From positions 60,751 to 124,750 of the forward strand of contig CACLQQ010000001.1 in the NCBI GenBank assembly GCA_902609095.1: a DNA stretch of 64,000 nt, in the 5' to 3' direction. The notes under the pieces were generated by a model. The model was not told the origin of the DNA, did no database searches, and saw only the letters and a program-made list of their open reading frames with translations. Each line of letters opens with the position of its first letter. Position 1 is the first letter of the stretch. A program made the position numbers and the translations under genes. Positions 27,859-38,218 of the stretch are shown here, piece after piece. Origin of the DNA: an uncultured Bacteroidota bacterium. GTDB taxonomy: Bacteria; Bacteroidota; Bacteroidia; Chitinophagales; Saprospiraceae.

Positions 27859-28749
27859 TTACTCTTTTGGTTTATCCATACCTGGAGTAAAAGGAGAGAC
27901 TAATTGATTAAGATAATTTTGGGGATACTCAGAATTGAGCAATTCAATTTCTTTAAAGTTGGATGTGACTCCATCTGACGCACGGGATGAAAGTAAGTTC
28001 CAAATAGCCGATCAAATATGATCAGATTATTACCATAATTATTATTGGATTGTGCAATCTTTTTGGAGTGATGCCATCTATGAAGATCTACAACATTAAA
28101 AAACTAATACAACCAACCTAACTTAAGATTTATGTTACAATGTTGGGAAAAGCCACAAACCACAGTAAATCCAAAGTACATGGATAATACAACACCATCA
28201 GCTCCCAACAAGACTGGAAATAACATTTTGGTAAATGTAAACCATGTTTTATCTACTGGATGCTGTCGAGTAGCGTTCCACCAATATAGACGCTCAGCAG
28301 AATGATGTACTGCATGAAAATTCCATAAAAATGGAGCTTCATATGCTAATCGATGTACCCAATATCTACCTGCATCTCTTAATACCAACACAAGCAATAA
28401 TTGTAAGACTACTGGCCAATCACTGGGCCAAATCGCCCCCTCAATTGTATAGATAACCAAGCTGCCCCACTGCCAAAAGAGCGATAAATAGGGATTTTAA
28501 GAAAAGAGATAAAATTATATAGGCTACGACTCCACTTACTATATCGTTAGCAATATCACCATGTGAATGATTCCATTTTTCCTTGAATGGCATAAGCCAT
28601 TCTGCCAGCCAAAAAACTAAACCTACCGCAACTGAAACCACATAAGTAGTTATCGCGACTGAACCGCCCTTATTGATTAATTAATGAATAACAAATGGAG
28701 TTGCTATAAGCATAGCTGGAAAAAATTCCCATTGAACTAGCTTATACAT
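27859..28749 (-). pseudogene. broken sterol desaturase / fatty acid hydroxylase family gene
   Basis: Read on the minus strand, the gene starts with MYKLVQWEFFPAMLIATPFVIH (28749), hits TAA at 28683, and continues with WLAEWLMPFKEKWNHSHGD. It shifts frame near 28450 into RDAGRYWVHRLAYEAP and WNFHAVHHSAERLYWWNATRQHP, then meets TAG at 28106. After a further stretch, FNVVDLHRWHHSK and NNNYGNNLIIFDRLFGTYFHP, it shifts again near 27955 into YPQNYLNQLVSPF. These are the histidine boxes of the di-iron membrane hydroxylase superfamily. The first box reads HRLAYE where HRxxHE is required, so even with the stops removed a metal ligand would be missing. At least two stops and two frameshifts make this a clear pseudogene. 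Confidence 0.92.
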
Positions 28750-29348
28750 TACACTTTGTTCTCTAATTAAAATCTTCCTAAAGGAAAATAGCAATTTATC
28801 CTTAAGTGCCTATAAAATCTATTTAAAGAAGTTTTGTTGTCTTAACCAAAAAAGACTATTTCCTGCCGAGGTCTGAATTTTAACTCAATTCTAATGTCTT
28901 TTATCTGACAACAGTCAATTGATACAGAGGAGTTGGATACAATGTAACGACGTAATAATATTCTCGCCTATCTCATTTGTAATTTCCATATTAACCAGTA
29001 CAAAATATACTATTAGACACTTGGCTCGTAAAAGAATAGGTTCGTTTGTAAAAACGAGAGTCAACTTATCTGTGTATTTTGTGTAAAATTCAATAGTATT
29101 ATCGATGATTGAAATAAGAATCGGCATAGTCTATCACATGATGTATTCTTCTAAAATGCTTTTCAGAGAAATTGTTGTGACGTACTTTTATATCGAGATT
29201 GGTCAGACTTATTCATCAGTAGTCATAAGTGCTAAAATTCTGATAAAATCGCTTTTTTTCTAAAAACTGCTTTTATAAGTTGATGGGGTTTCGACCTTAT
29301 CTACACTTCAAATAACTTCACACCATAAACCACAGATAAATTTCACCA
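28750..29348. other. about 600 bases without a recognisable gene
   Basis: The longest frame here is a 70-codon minus-strand one at 28915-29127 with no family resemblance. I judge it a chance frame. No terminator or repeat stands out. Confidence 0.45.
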
Positions 29349-29754
29349 TTGAATTGCAAGGAACTCAGAAAACAAGCCAAGAAAAAGGTTGAGAATAAAA
29401 TAGCATTTTACACCTGTACCATTGTATTTATAGGAGTGTCAGTAGTGTTGATGATGCTCAGTTACTTCATTCCTTCAATCAGTCAATGACTCATGCTACC
29501 TATACCAATCTTTTTGATGGTATTAGCTATTATGTATTTAGCTGCATTTGGCCTACCGTGGGCAGGTGAATACTCAGAAGACTGGCAAAAGGAGGAAATA
29601 GAAAAAGAGATGATGCGCATGTATAGAAAGAGAAAACAGAAAACAGAAAACAGATTTACTGAAAGGTGCAGCGGATTCTAAAATATTAGAGTTAGAAGAA
29701 TTAGAAAAAGTCCATAGTCAACGAGTTAAAAGAAAGGATTTTTCTATTCAATAA
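29349..29754 (+). pseudogene. broken 2TM-domain small membrane protein
   Basis: The frame begins near a TTG at 29349 (no ATG) and reads ELRKQAKKKVENKIAFYTC, then a hydrophobic segment (IVFIGVSVVLMMLSYF) and a TGA at 29487. It continues in the same frame with IPIFLMVLAIMYLAAFGLPW and EYSEDWQKEEIEKEMMRM. A shift near 29640 leads to LKGAADSKILELEELEKV and a stop at 29752-29754. Two close transmembrane helices flanked by KKKVE- and EEIEKEM-type helices are the outline of the 2TM domain found in Bacteroidota, sometimes fused to LytTR regulators. With the start, one stop and one frameshift all damaged, it is not functional. Confidence 0.72.
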
Positions 29755-29770
29755 CTCCTCTATGTTTAAT

Positions 29771-30576
29771 ATATAAACGTACATAGTTGATTCAGTTACT
29801 AATGAGCCCTTCAAAGGGAATCCTGCAGGAGTGTGCCTCCTTGTTGAGGACTTATTAGATCAGTTCAAACTTCAAATTGCAAAAGAACTAGGACTTTAGT
29901 AGACTGCATTTTTATTACCAATTAACGAGGATAAGACCTATGACATCAGATTTTTTCGCCCAAAATGGAAATTCCACCATGCGGTCATGCAACACTGGCA
30001 TCTGCAAAAGTCATGTTTAATAAACTCCCTAGTCTAAGCTCATTCACTTTTAAAAATATAGGAAGATTGGCTTTAAATGTCTCTAAACTAAGTGGTGGAA
30101 TCCAAATGACCTTTCCGGTCTATGATACGATTCCACAGTAGACGCCCGCAGAGTTATTAGTCGCTCTCGGCATAGATCAAATACTGAAAAGTGCCTGTAA
30201 TAAAGAGACTCATATTCTTTTGCTTGAAATCTCAAGCTGTAAACTATTAAGAGGGCTACAACCGGATTACAATAGATTGTTAGCTTCCCACAAAAATATC
30301 AATGGAGTATTAGTTACGGCCTTATCGGATGACATAAAATATGACTTCGAGTCCAGGTATTTTTGGCTATGGAGTGGAACGAAAGAAGATCCCGTAGCAG
30401 GTGGCACTCATACTTTTCTTACTAAGTATTGGGGAAAACGGATCAATAAAAAGAGGATAAACTCCTATCAGTGTTCGGAGAGGTCTGGATTCATGACAGT
30501 AGAACTGATAGATAGAGATCTGATGACTATTACCAGCAATGCTCAGATTGTATTTGAAGGATCTCTGCGTATCTAA
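29771..30576 (+). pseudogene. broken PhzF-family isomerase/epimerase gene
   Basis: PhzF-like sequence can be followed through the whole interval: VDSVTNEPFKGNPAGVCLL, then a double stop (TAG TAG) where relatives have Ser-Glu before TAFLLPI. RFFRPKWKF, the CGHATLASAKV-like strand (in another frame, as PCGHATLASAKVMFNKL) and VSKLSGGIQMTFPVYD come next. A clean 118-codon end (LEISSCKLLRGLQPD, NGVLVTALSDD, FWLWSGTKEDPVAGGTHTFLTKYWGKR, SGFMTVELIDRD) finishes at 30576. The likely start codon is ATA at 29771, followed by a TAA, so initiation is also lost. At least two frame changes are needed. The intact family member would be a dimeric cytoplasmic enzyme of unknown physiological substrate. Confidence 0.9.
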
Positions 30577-30693
30577 TAATTCGTACTACATGATTGTTAT
30601 TCAGCATTGCTTTCGCTAATTTTCAAAGAATGCATTAGATTAGTGAATAACCACTAAGAAGATACTGATATGATTCTGCGATCATTTGAAATC

Positions 30694-31836
30694 ATGAAGA
30701 ATAGCTTTCCTGTGATAATATTATCACTCTGTCTATTGCTTGCTTGTAGCAATGAGGAACTAACTACAGACCCCACTCCACCGGACGAGCCTGTAGATAT
30801 GCCTACGGAACCCATAGATCATACAACTGACGACATATATGGAGATATACGCAATATCTCATCTATATACTATGTGGCTGAGATGGGTATTGGGTGGAAT
30901 CTGGGTAATAGCTTTGACGTACGCTCAGCAAATAAAACAGCCTGGGGTAATCCTCTACCTACTACTGCTAATATTAAGGCAGTGAGGGATTTTGGATTTG
31001 AGACCTTGAGGATTCCTGTTACCTGGAATTACAACATGCAAGCAACAGCTCCATATACCATCGATCCAAACTATCTCAATAGAGTCCAAGAAATAGTCGA
31101 GGCAGGATTGAGGCAGAGCATGCATGTCATTATCAATACACATCACGATGATTGGATCAGACCTACAGATGCTGATTTGGTAGAAGTGAGTGCTCGACTC
31201 AGTAGTCTATGGACACAGGTTGCTACTCATTTTGCTGATTATGGGGACAAACTAATATTCGAGGTAATGAACGAACCTCGACTTATAGATTCTCCTCAAG
31301 AGTGGTTGGGAGGAACCACCGAAGGGAGATCGGTTGTGAATCAATTCATACAGGTTAGCCTTGATGCAATCCGTACTACAGGAGGTAAGAATGAAAACAG
31401 ACAAGTGATGGTATCCACTTATGCAGCAAGTACTGTACCCGCAGCATTTGATGATATGATTATTCCTGATGATCCTAATCTTATTATATCAATCCACTCT
31501 TACTTCCCATGGTCATTTACCGGTAATGATAACGGACCTAATATATGGGGCACTGATTCTGAAAAGTCACAACTCGATAGTGAGCTAGATAGAATCAGAC
31601 AGAAATGGGTTGTTGAACAAAATAGACCGGTGATTTTAGGAGAATGGGGCGCTAAGAACAAAAACAACATCAGTGATCGGGTTACTTATGCCGACTACTA
31701 TGCTAAGGCGGCTATAGAGCGAGATATGGTTCCCATAGTATGGGATGATGGTGGAGATTTCGGTCTCTTTAATCGCAACTCTAACATTTGGAACTTCAGA
31801 CAAATTGCTCAGGTCATCGTGAACGCAGGCCAGTAA
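30694..31836 (+). CDS. glycoside hydrolase family 5 lipoprotein (endoglucanase-like)
   Basis: The preferred ATG at 30694 gives 380 residues starting with a lipoprotein signal (VIILSLCLLLAC); the frame is open 24 bases further upstream. After a proline- and acid-rich linker comes a GH5 (clan GH-A) barrel: MGIGWNLGNSFD, FETLRIPVTW, HVIINTHHDDW, then the acid/base Glu194 in FEVMNEP and the nucleophile Glu317 in PVILGEWGA, with SIHSYFPWSF between. All expected catalytic residues are present. Family members cleave beta-1,4-glucans or related hemicelluloses; the exact glycan is not readable. The lipid anchor places it on the cell surface or in the periplasm. It is one of the few intact genes in this decayed region, so polysaccharide degradation appears to remain under selection. 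Confidence 0.92.
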   Translation: MKNSFPVIILSLCLLLACSNEELTTDPTPPDEPVDMPTEPIDHTTDDIYGDIRNISSIYYVAEMGIGWNLGNSFDVRSANKTAWGNPLPTTANIKAVRDFGFETLRIPVTWNYNMQATAPYTIDPNYLNRVQEIVEAGLRQSMHVIINTHHDDWIRPTDADLVEVSARLSSLWTQVATHFADYGDKLIFEVMNEPRLIDSPQEWLGGTTEGRSVVNQFIQVSLDAIRTTGGKNENRQVMVSTYAASTVPAAFDDMIIPDDPNLIISIHSYFPWSFTGNDNGPNIWGTDSEKSQLDSELDRIRQKWVVEQNRPVILGEWGAKNKNNISDRVTYADYYAKAAIERDMVPIVWDDGGDFGLFNRNSNIWNFRQIAQVIVNAGQ

Positions 31837-31846
31837 ACTGGCCACC

Positions 31847-32530
31847 ATGGTAACCAATGCCAATCTTCATCATGTATTTATCTCGGCAATCATAAACAAA
31901 GTTTACGTCCCAAGTAATTAAGAGTTAGCACAAGTCCTCTATTCCACTGAAGCAGAAGTTGTCAATGGTTTATATGCCTTTCAAGAGTATCATGGAGTGG
32001 CTTTACATACTCATGAACCAAAAGTATGGGTGATTGATCCGTTCTCTTTAGCTCCAACTAATTTTTATGTACAGTTGGCCTTCGGTGAATAATGAGTCAA
32101 TTGTGCCTGGTGCTCATTGGGCATTGCTGCTATATTGAAGGAAGATATGAAAATCACTACAACTCTCGGAACAGAAAACAGCAAGCCGTGATGTTCATAG
32201 AAGATGGCCAACTGCAATCCAATGACTGTGTAATACATCTTCCAATACCCCCATGAAGAATGCATGGGATAATGTAATCTATACTGGTAGCAACATGCTT
32301 CTCTTCAGAGATGTATATCATGTCAAAGGCAGGTGTGATCGACACGATATGGCTGTTAGTGATATTCGATAAATTGATCACATCTGGCAATTATCTAAGA
32401 GGTGGTATGGATTTCATAGTGATCAGGATTGGCACAAGCGGACTATGACAGGGGCAAAATTGATGTTCAAGGAATTTGGATTAGCACATAGCATTTGGGA
32501 CTTAGGAGAATCCAAGCATCGTTTTTTCAT
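31847..32530 (+). pseudogene. broken alkylmercury-lyase (MerB-like) family gene
   Basis: The frame from ATG 31847 shows an N-terminal winged-helix-like part (ELAQVLYSTEAEVVNGLYAFQEYHGVALH) and KVWVIDPFSLAPTNF. Next comes the conserved VNCAWCSLGIAAILKED segment with the paired cysteines, directly after a TAA TGA pair. Other frames supply IEDGQLQSNDCVIHLPIP, AWDNVIYTGSNMLLF, FHSDQDWHKRTM, LMFKEFGLAHSIWDLGES and RFF. The order fits alkylmercury-lyase family proteins, which in many Bacteroidota are annotated without evidence of organomercury resistance. At least four stops and two frame changes occur. The far end approaches or overlaps the 3' end of the convergent sulfatase. Confidence 0.8.
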
Positions 32531-33918
32531 CAATACCTATCCATCTCAGCATCTTTAATTACTACTGTTTTCTGGTGTTGTTCTACTAAATCGCCGATTT
32601 CAGATACAATATCAGGATATCTCGATGATCGATCAAAATGCTCACCTGGATCCTCTTCTATCTGAAATAACAGAGGGCTTTCTAAATCATCCCTGGTTTT
32701 CTCCAAGGTATATGCCGTTTCCGTGATAAAGTGAGCCTTGTATTCATTTAATCGAGCGGCATATATCTCTGTCTTTCGGTAATAGAAAAAGTGATTCCGT
32801 GGCGAATCTTGACGCTCAGTTAGTACCGGCATTAAATCAAAACCATCCAAAATTCGATCATCGGGTAATTGCGCTCCAGTTAATGAGGCGATAGTTGGCA
32901 TCAAATCCAATGTACTACCCATATCATGAATAATACCTGGCTGGACAGTACCTGGCATATGAAATACCCCCGGCACTCTCATGCCTCCTTCCCAAGTGGT
33001 TCCTTTACCATCCTTCAATAAGCCTGCACTCCCTCCATCTTCTCTCATCAATAACCACGGCCCGTTGTCAGATGTAAAAACAATAAGCGTATTATCATCA
33101 ATATCGAGTTCCTCAAGGGTATTCATGATCTGACCAACACTCCAATCTACCTCTGCCATTACATCACCAAACTGTCCTCGCCTACTGGTTTCTTGAAATT
33201 CTTCGGAAGCGAACAATGGTGTATGAACCATAGAATGCGGCATATACAAGAAAAATGGATCCTCCCGATGCTTTGTGATGAATTCCATAGCTTTTTTAGT
33301 ATATCTTTTGGTTATCGTGAATTGATCCGCTGGGCGCTCAATAATCTCTTCATTCTCCATCAATGGGACATTCCACATATTGATATCCGGAGTATCAGTG
33401 AGCAATGTTTCTAAACTCCACTTAACCCCGTCCATATCATTGCTATAAGGAATACCGTAATAATAGTCAAACCCCTGCTCTGTAGGCAGATACCGAAGTA
33501 GGTGACCTAAATGCCACTTCCCGATAATACCAGTACTATAACCTTGTTCCTTTAAAATTTCAGCTATGGTAATCTCTTCAGTAGGTAGGCCTCCTATAGA
33601 ATTAGGAAAGAATACACGTTGATGATCACCAGCTAAACCTATCCTGATAGGATATCTGCCTGTAAGTAGGGCTCCTCTACTCGGAGAACACACACTGCTT
33701 GCCGTATAAAAGCTGGTCCATTGCTGCCCCTCTCGAGCCAATCGATCAATATTAGGAGTTTCGATGGTCGGATGACCATAGCAGCCTACATCTGCGTAGC
33801 CCAGATCATCCATGAATATGATAATAACGTTGGGCGAGGGACCTGTAAGTTCATTATTATGCTGACATGATAATATGGCCATTATCACAACTAGCAAAAA
33901 GAGTACGCGATATCTCAT
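32530..33918 (-). CDS. sulfatase (arylsulfatase family) lipoprotein
   Basis: This 462-residue lipoprotein (lipobox AILSC, Cys18) is of the formylglycine-dependent sulfatase family. Metal-binding Asp37-Asp38 in IIIFMDDLGYADVG, the modification site Cys77-Ser-Pro-Ser-Arg81 (CSPSR) and the later blocks GKWHLG, TSDNGPW and KGTTWEGGMRVP are all present. It would remove sulfate esters from extracellular sugars after Cys77 is converted to formylglycine by a maturase encoded elsewhere; the SUMF1-like fragment at 17.6 kb is not such an enzyme. A decayed galactokinase copy lies directly upstream on the same strand, and the pair is repeated at 37.3-39.4 kb. That association suggests sulfated galactose-containing polysaccharides as substrates, an inference from context. 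Confidence 0.93.
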   Translation of the reverse strand: MRYRVLFLLVVIMAILSCQHNNELTGPSPNVIIIFMDDLGYADVGCYGHPTIETPNIDRLAREGQQWTSFYTASSVCSPSRGALLTGRYPIRIGLAGDHQRVFFPNSIGGLPTEEITIAEILKEQGYSTGIIGKWHLGHLLRYLPTEQGFDYYYGIPYSNDMDGVKWSLETLLTDTPDINMWNVPLMENEEIIERPADQFTITKRYTKKAMEFITKHREDPFFLYMPHSMVHTPLFASEEFQETSRRGQFGDVMAEVDWSVGQIMNTLEELDIDDNTLIVFTSDNGPWLLMREDGGSAGLLKDGKGTTWEGGMRVPGVFHMPGTVQPGIIHDMGSTLDLMPTIASLTGAQLPDDRILDGFDLMPVLTERQDSPRNHFFYYRKTEIYAARLNEYKAHFITETAYTLEKTRDDLESPLLFQIEEDPGEHFDRSSRYPDIVSEIGDLVEQHQKTVVIKDAEMDRY

Positions 33919-33953
33919 ATAAAATAAGTTGGAAAATTAGACCTTCTAATATA

Positions 33954-35083
33954 CGAAAAGGAACCTGCGCCTCCAGATAAACATACTTGAGAAAAATCAG
34001 GTTTTACGTCAAAATTTTGCTCATACATAATCAAGGAGTGATTCCGAAATGCGTTTAGTTTATTTTTCTGAATTAAGTTAATCCTTCAACCTCCAAATCC
34101 GCCACCCATCATTCTGGAGCCTTACATATATTGGTGACCTCTAAAAAGATCAACTAAAAAGTCTAATTCTGGACTGCTAAACTAATAAGGTATGATTAGA
34201 CCTTCATTGAGCAGAAAACCACATCTTTGATAGTCTTGCTCTTCTACAGCAGCCGACATCTCCACAACCCTCTTATTCTCGTTAGATATATAGATCGATC
34301 GATTCTTTACACTATCACTTTCAAATACTATCGCATCCAAATTTTCACCTCGGCACATATCACTTAATGTTGATACCTCTAGAAATATCTTTCGAATGGA
34401 ACTCAAAGCTCTTTGACAGTTGACAACTCAGTTATTATATCCGAAGTCGAGGTGATTTTGCTTCACATTAGTATTCATTAACAATCGGCTATATGGTCCA
34501 AAATCAGCTCGAATATTCTTGAACTCATGGATATCACAGTTCAACAGGAGTAATTCCTCTGGACGGCTAAACATAAATGCAAACTGATCTAATTTACCAC
34601 CTCTAACACCCATAAATTGATGGTTGCTGTAATATGAATTTTGAACCATATCCCAATTAGACAACAGTAAATCAAATAAATCATTCACTCCCCCTAAAAG
34701 AGTAAATGCTAAGGCTGAAGAGCTACTCATTCTTGTTCCTAATGGTATGTCACTTGTAAAAGCATAATCCAAGCCAGTAAAATCATATCCGTTAGAAGAA
34801 TTATAGAGTAAACCTGACTACCAACTAATGAGACCATTCCGATTCATCTTTTTGCCCTCTCCAACTACTAGATACCGAGTCTTCTAAGTTTATAGCATGA
34901 AAGGTTATTTGATTAGAGTTATGCATTGAACACCCGATATGTATACCTGTCAATCCGAACTTAAAAATTAAACAATCTACCATAAAAAGTGTGCACTTCA
35001 AGGATACTAACTCAACAAATGAGATGTTACAATTAACTTGTCTCAAAGGTAAAAAGGAGTGCTAAAACTCAAGAGATACTAAC
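33954..35083 (-). pseudogene. decayed galactokinase copy (unit A)
   Basis: This is a nearly full-length but broken copy of the intact galK at 38.2-39.4 kb. Segments that align with the intact protein include ITFHAINLEDSV, AFTSDIP, MSSSSALAFTLLGGVND, SNWDMVQNSYYSNHQFMGVRGGKLDQFA and ELLLLNCDIHEFKNI. The phosphate-binding GAGMSSSS motif has become GTRMSSSS, and several stops and small frame changes split it into pieces of 70-115 codons. The position of the intact stop codon (CTA on the plus strand) reads CGA here, so termination is lost too. Its 5' end is approximate, placed by alignment to the intact copy. Confidence 0.93.
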
Positions 35084-35155
35084 ATAAGGCTCAGTAAATT
35101 ACTAATACGGGATGGAGCAAAACGTAATTGAATTATTCATTAGAGAAATTGAAAT

Positions 35156-37169
35156 ATGTTTCTTCCGATTCAATATCTTTATTTGCTACGTAAATTAGTT
35201 ATACTTCAAATTAGCTACTATCAATCGATCACTCATAGAAACATTCTCTACTTGTTTATCTGGGTCTCAGAGTTGTTGACCTTGAATCTTTTTTGTTTTG
35301 CTACAACATTACAAGAACAAAGTTATTCTTCCATGTTTCAGCATATCGAACCAGATGGTTACGAATATCTTGAAGAATTGGAATCATTACTACTTAAGTC
35401 AAGAGATACTAATACAAGACTTGGTTTAATCAATGACCTTACCTATTATTATCATACCAGAGATCTTATTGAGGCGGATAGTTTAACAGTAGTTGGTTGA
35501 GCTGGTTTGAGGACCACAACTCATTGTGGAAAGGTCGACTTTTGACCACTCTGAGTGCTATTTTACTGCGAGTAGAAAGATTGAATGAAGCAGAAAATAT
35601 ATTTTAGAAGCAAGAGATATATAACCTTGTATTGAGTGGCCATTGATTCAAACCCAATTGGGTTCTATTGCCGAGCGCAGAGGCCTTCTTGATATTGCGA
35701 CAGACTTTGCTGAACAAAACATTGTCTTAGGCCGAGATCAGGGGGGATTTGAGGTCTCAAACTATGGGCTTTAGTAATCTGAATATCTATTTTGGAGGCA
35801 AGCCAAATTTGAGAAGGTTCTTGAATATAGCCTTAGGTCTTTGAGCATATTCGAAGAAAAAGGAATTGAAGATCTTGACTATAGCTTTACTTTGTATTTG
35901 GCAGGAAACAACTACTATTCTTTACGAGAATATGAGTTAGCCATAGAGTACTTAAAAAGATCCATTAATATATCCGAGCGTTTTGGCTTTTACAATAATT
36001 TAAGCAATGCCTACATGACACTCATGGATATATATGGATACAGGAGAGTACGAAAAGGCAATTGAAAATTTTGAGGAGTCCTTGCGCTATTCGCAACTTT
36101 TGAACAACGCATTCATGGAAATGCGAACTTTAATGACACATGGCCGATTAATGAACTTGATCAATAAGCCTGATAAAGCTATTGAGAGTTTGAATAAAAG
36201 TCTTGAGGTAGCTTCTAAACAGTTTGGAGACAAATATTGGTTACAGATTGTATATCATGAATTATCCAAAGCTTATGTAAAATTAAGGGACTATAAAAAA
36301 GCTTATAATCATTTTACGATATATGATATCTTGAAAGAAGAACTGTTTACTGCCCAATCTGAGGAAAGAATCGAGAAATTACAAACTGAATTTGAGCCTG
36401 CACGAAAAGAATCCATTATAGACTTACAAAGATCTAAGTTATCTCGCCAAAATATTGTGCTCTTATTGATAGCAAGCATTTTACTTTTGACCCCAACCTC
36501 CTTATTCATATTGTGGCACCTGAACAAGAAGATAAAAAATGCAAACAAGTAGAAAGATATTCTACTTTGTGAAATTCATGATTGTGTACAAAACAATGTG
36601 CGGATTTTGTCAAGTCTCCTTAACCTGCATTCCAATTGCATTAAAGACAAAGGAATATTGAGTGTAATTCAGGAAGGTCAGCATAGAGTAGAGTCTACGG
36701 CACTTATTCATCAAAGGCTTTACACGCATGATGATTTTACTATAGTTGATATGGGCGAGTATATTAAGCACATAGCTTCAAATCTACAAGATTCATTTTC
36801 TAGTAAGAATCTAAACCTTCAGATAAAACACCATGTAAAAGTTTCACACTTGGATGTGGATTCTGCTATTCCATTGGGACTTATAATAAACAAACTAATC
36901 ACTAATGCAACGAAATATTCTTTTGAAGGCAGGAGTGAGGGAAGTATTTTGGCCAAATTATGGATTGACGAGTCTGAGAAACTTTGTCTAATAGTAAAAG
37001 ATGACGGTATTGGTCTACTAGTTGAGAAAAGTTCAGTAGCAACTTCTTTTGGTACTAACCTCATAAAGATTCTAAATAAAAAATGAAGGGTATTATTCAT
37101 CACGACATTTCGAATGGTTATTCGACAGAAATTAGGTTTAGCCGTTTCAAATGGGCAATTACCGATTAA
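35156..37169 (+). pseudogene. broken TPR-sensor histidine kinase
   Basis: An N-terminal hydrophobic segment (FIWVSELLTLNLFCFATT) precedes a tetratricopeptide region split by frame changes. From 36034 one frame shows TPR repeats (YEKAIENFEESLRYSQLL, PDKAIESLNKSLEVA), a transmembrane helix (IVLLLIASILLLTPTSLFIL) and a TAG at 36550. The same frame continues with LLCEIHDCVQNNVRILSSLLNLHS (the HisKA_2-type dimerisation/phospho-acceptor histidine region), IPLGLIINKLITNATKYSF and VKDDGIGL (ATP-binding N and G boxes). A one-base change in an A-run near 37080 leads to the final GIIHHDISNGYSTEIRF and a stop at 37167. Repeated TPRs, one TM helix and a HisKA_2 kinase form a common Bacteroidota sensor, often paired with a LytTR regulator; none is seen here. 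Confidence 0.9.
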
Positions 37170-37259
37170 ATGCAAGGGTTTTAGAAACCAAAAAAAGGCA
37201 ATAAATAATTCAAATTGTTCCAGAGCTCTTCACATATTTTGGACGAGACCTAATCTAAG

Positions 37260-38198
37260 TTCACTCAGCAGACAGAAAATCTGATAATCTTTCAACTTTG
37301 ATAAACCCATAGCACCTATTCTACCTTCAAACAAGCGTAGTCATATTGTCTGATCAAAAGCTATATTGATTATTAAGTATGAATACGATCACTGTTGTTT
37401 CATCAAAATATAATTCCTTAACAGCACTTATAATACCAGATACAAGCTAATACACTACCCCGTTCAATTTTTCAAAATTCCCGTGTCTACTGTTAATTCC
37501 TGAATTCTGAAATATAAACAATAGCGTATGAACCATCAAATCAGGTAAATACAAGAAAGGTAAATCCAGTCAATGCTCTATGATGCATTAAATAGCTTTC
37601 TATATACATATCTGAGTTGTCGTGAATTGATGCGCTGGTCACTCAGTAACCATATTATTTTATATCAATAGAATTTTCCACGACATTTTTAGATAACGAC
37701 GTCTTTAAAATCTATTTTACACCATCCATATCATTGCTGTAAGCGAAATCATAATAATCAAACTCTTTTTGGATTGAAAGATATTTATGCATAAACCCAA
37801 AGTATCTTTTCCCATAATTCCCGTATGACTAACCTTCGCCATCAGCATCTAGTCATCGATAACCTATTCTATCAGTAAACCAAATGTGGAATGGGGAAGG
37901 AATGCTCACTGATAATCGATGACGAATCAAGTTCTTATTACATACACCTGTAAACAAATCCACCTGACAAAGTGAAGAGAGACAAGCGATCACAGGAAAG
38001 CAGGTCTATTACTTCCCTTCCAAAGCCAATCTATAAATAAGTGGGGATTCTATAATTACATATCCATCGCAGGGCACATCCTAATCATCCACAGACATGA
38101 TAATTACATTGGTATATCGATATATGACTTCATTATTCTGCTGACATCATACTATCAAAATTATTACACTGACTGAATTAGAGTAAGCGATATTTCAT
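37260..38198 (-). pseudogene. decayed and truncated sulfatase copy (unit B)
   Basis: The sequence is no longer translatable over any length, but its DNA aligns with the 5' two thirds of the intact sulfatase gene. Blocks matching 33905-33918, 33770-33900, 33220-33330 and 33050-33130 of the intact copy occur in the same order at 38185-38198, 38060-38180, 37525-37640 and 37350-37450. The last third of the gene is missing, ending close to the kinase pseudogene on the other strand. The equivalent of the CSPSR site is lost. Boundaries are by eye and approximate at the 37260 end. Confidence 0.85.
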
Positions 38199-38218
38199 AT
38201 AAAATGAGTTGGAATATA

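Noticed and set aside
28915..29127. 70-codon minus-strand frame in a long gene-free stretch
   Set aside because: No conserved motif or neighbour relationship, and similar lengths are expected by chance.
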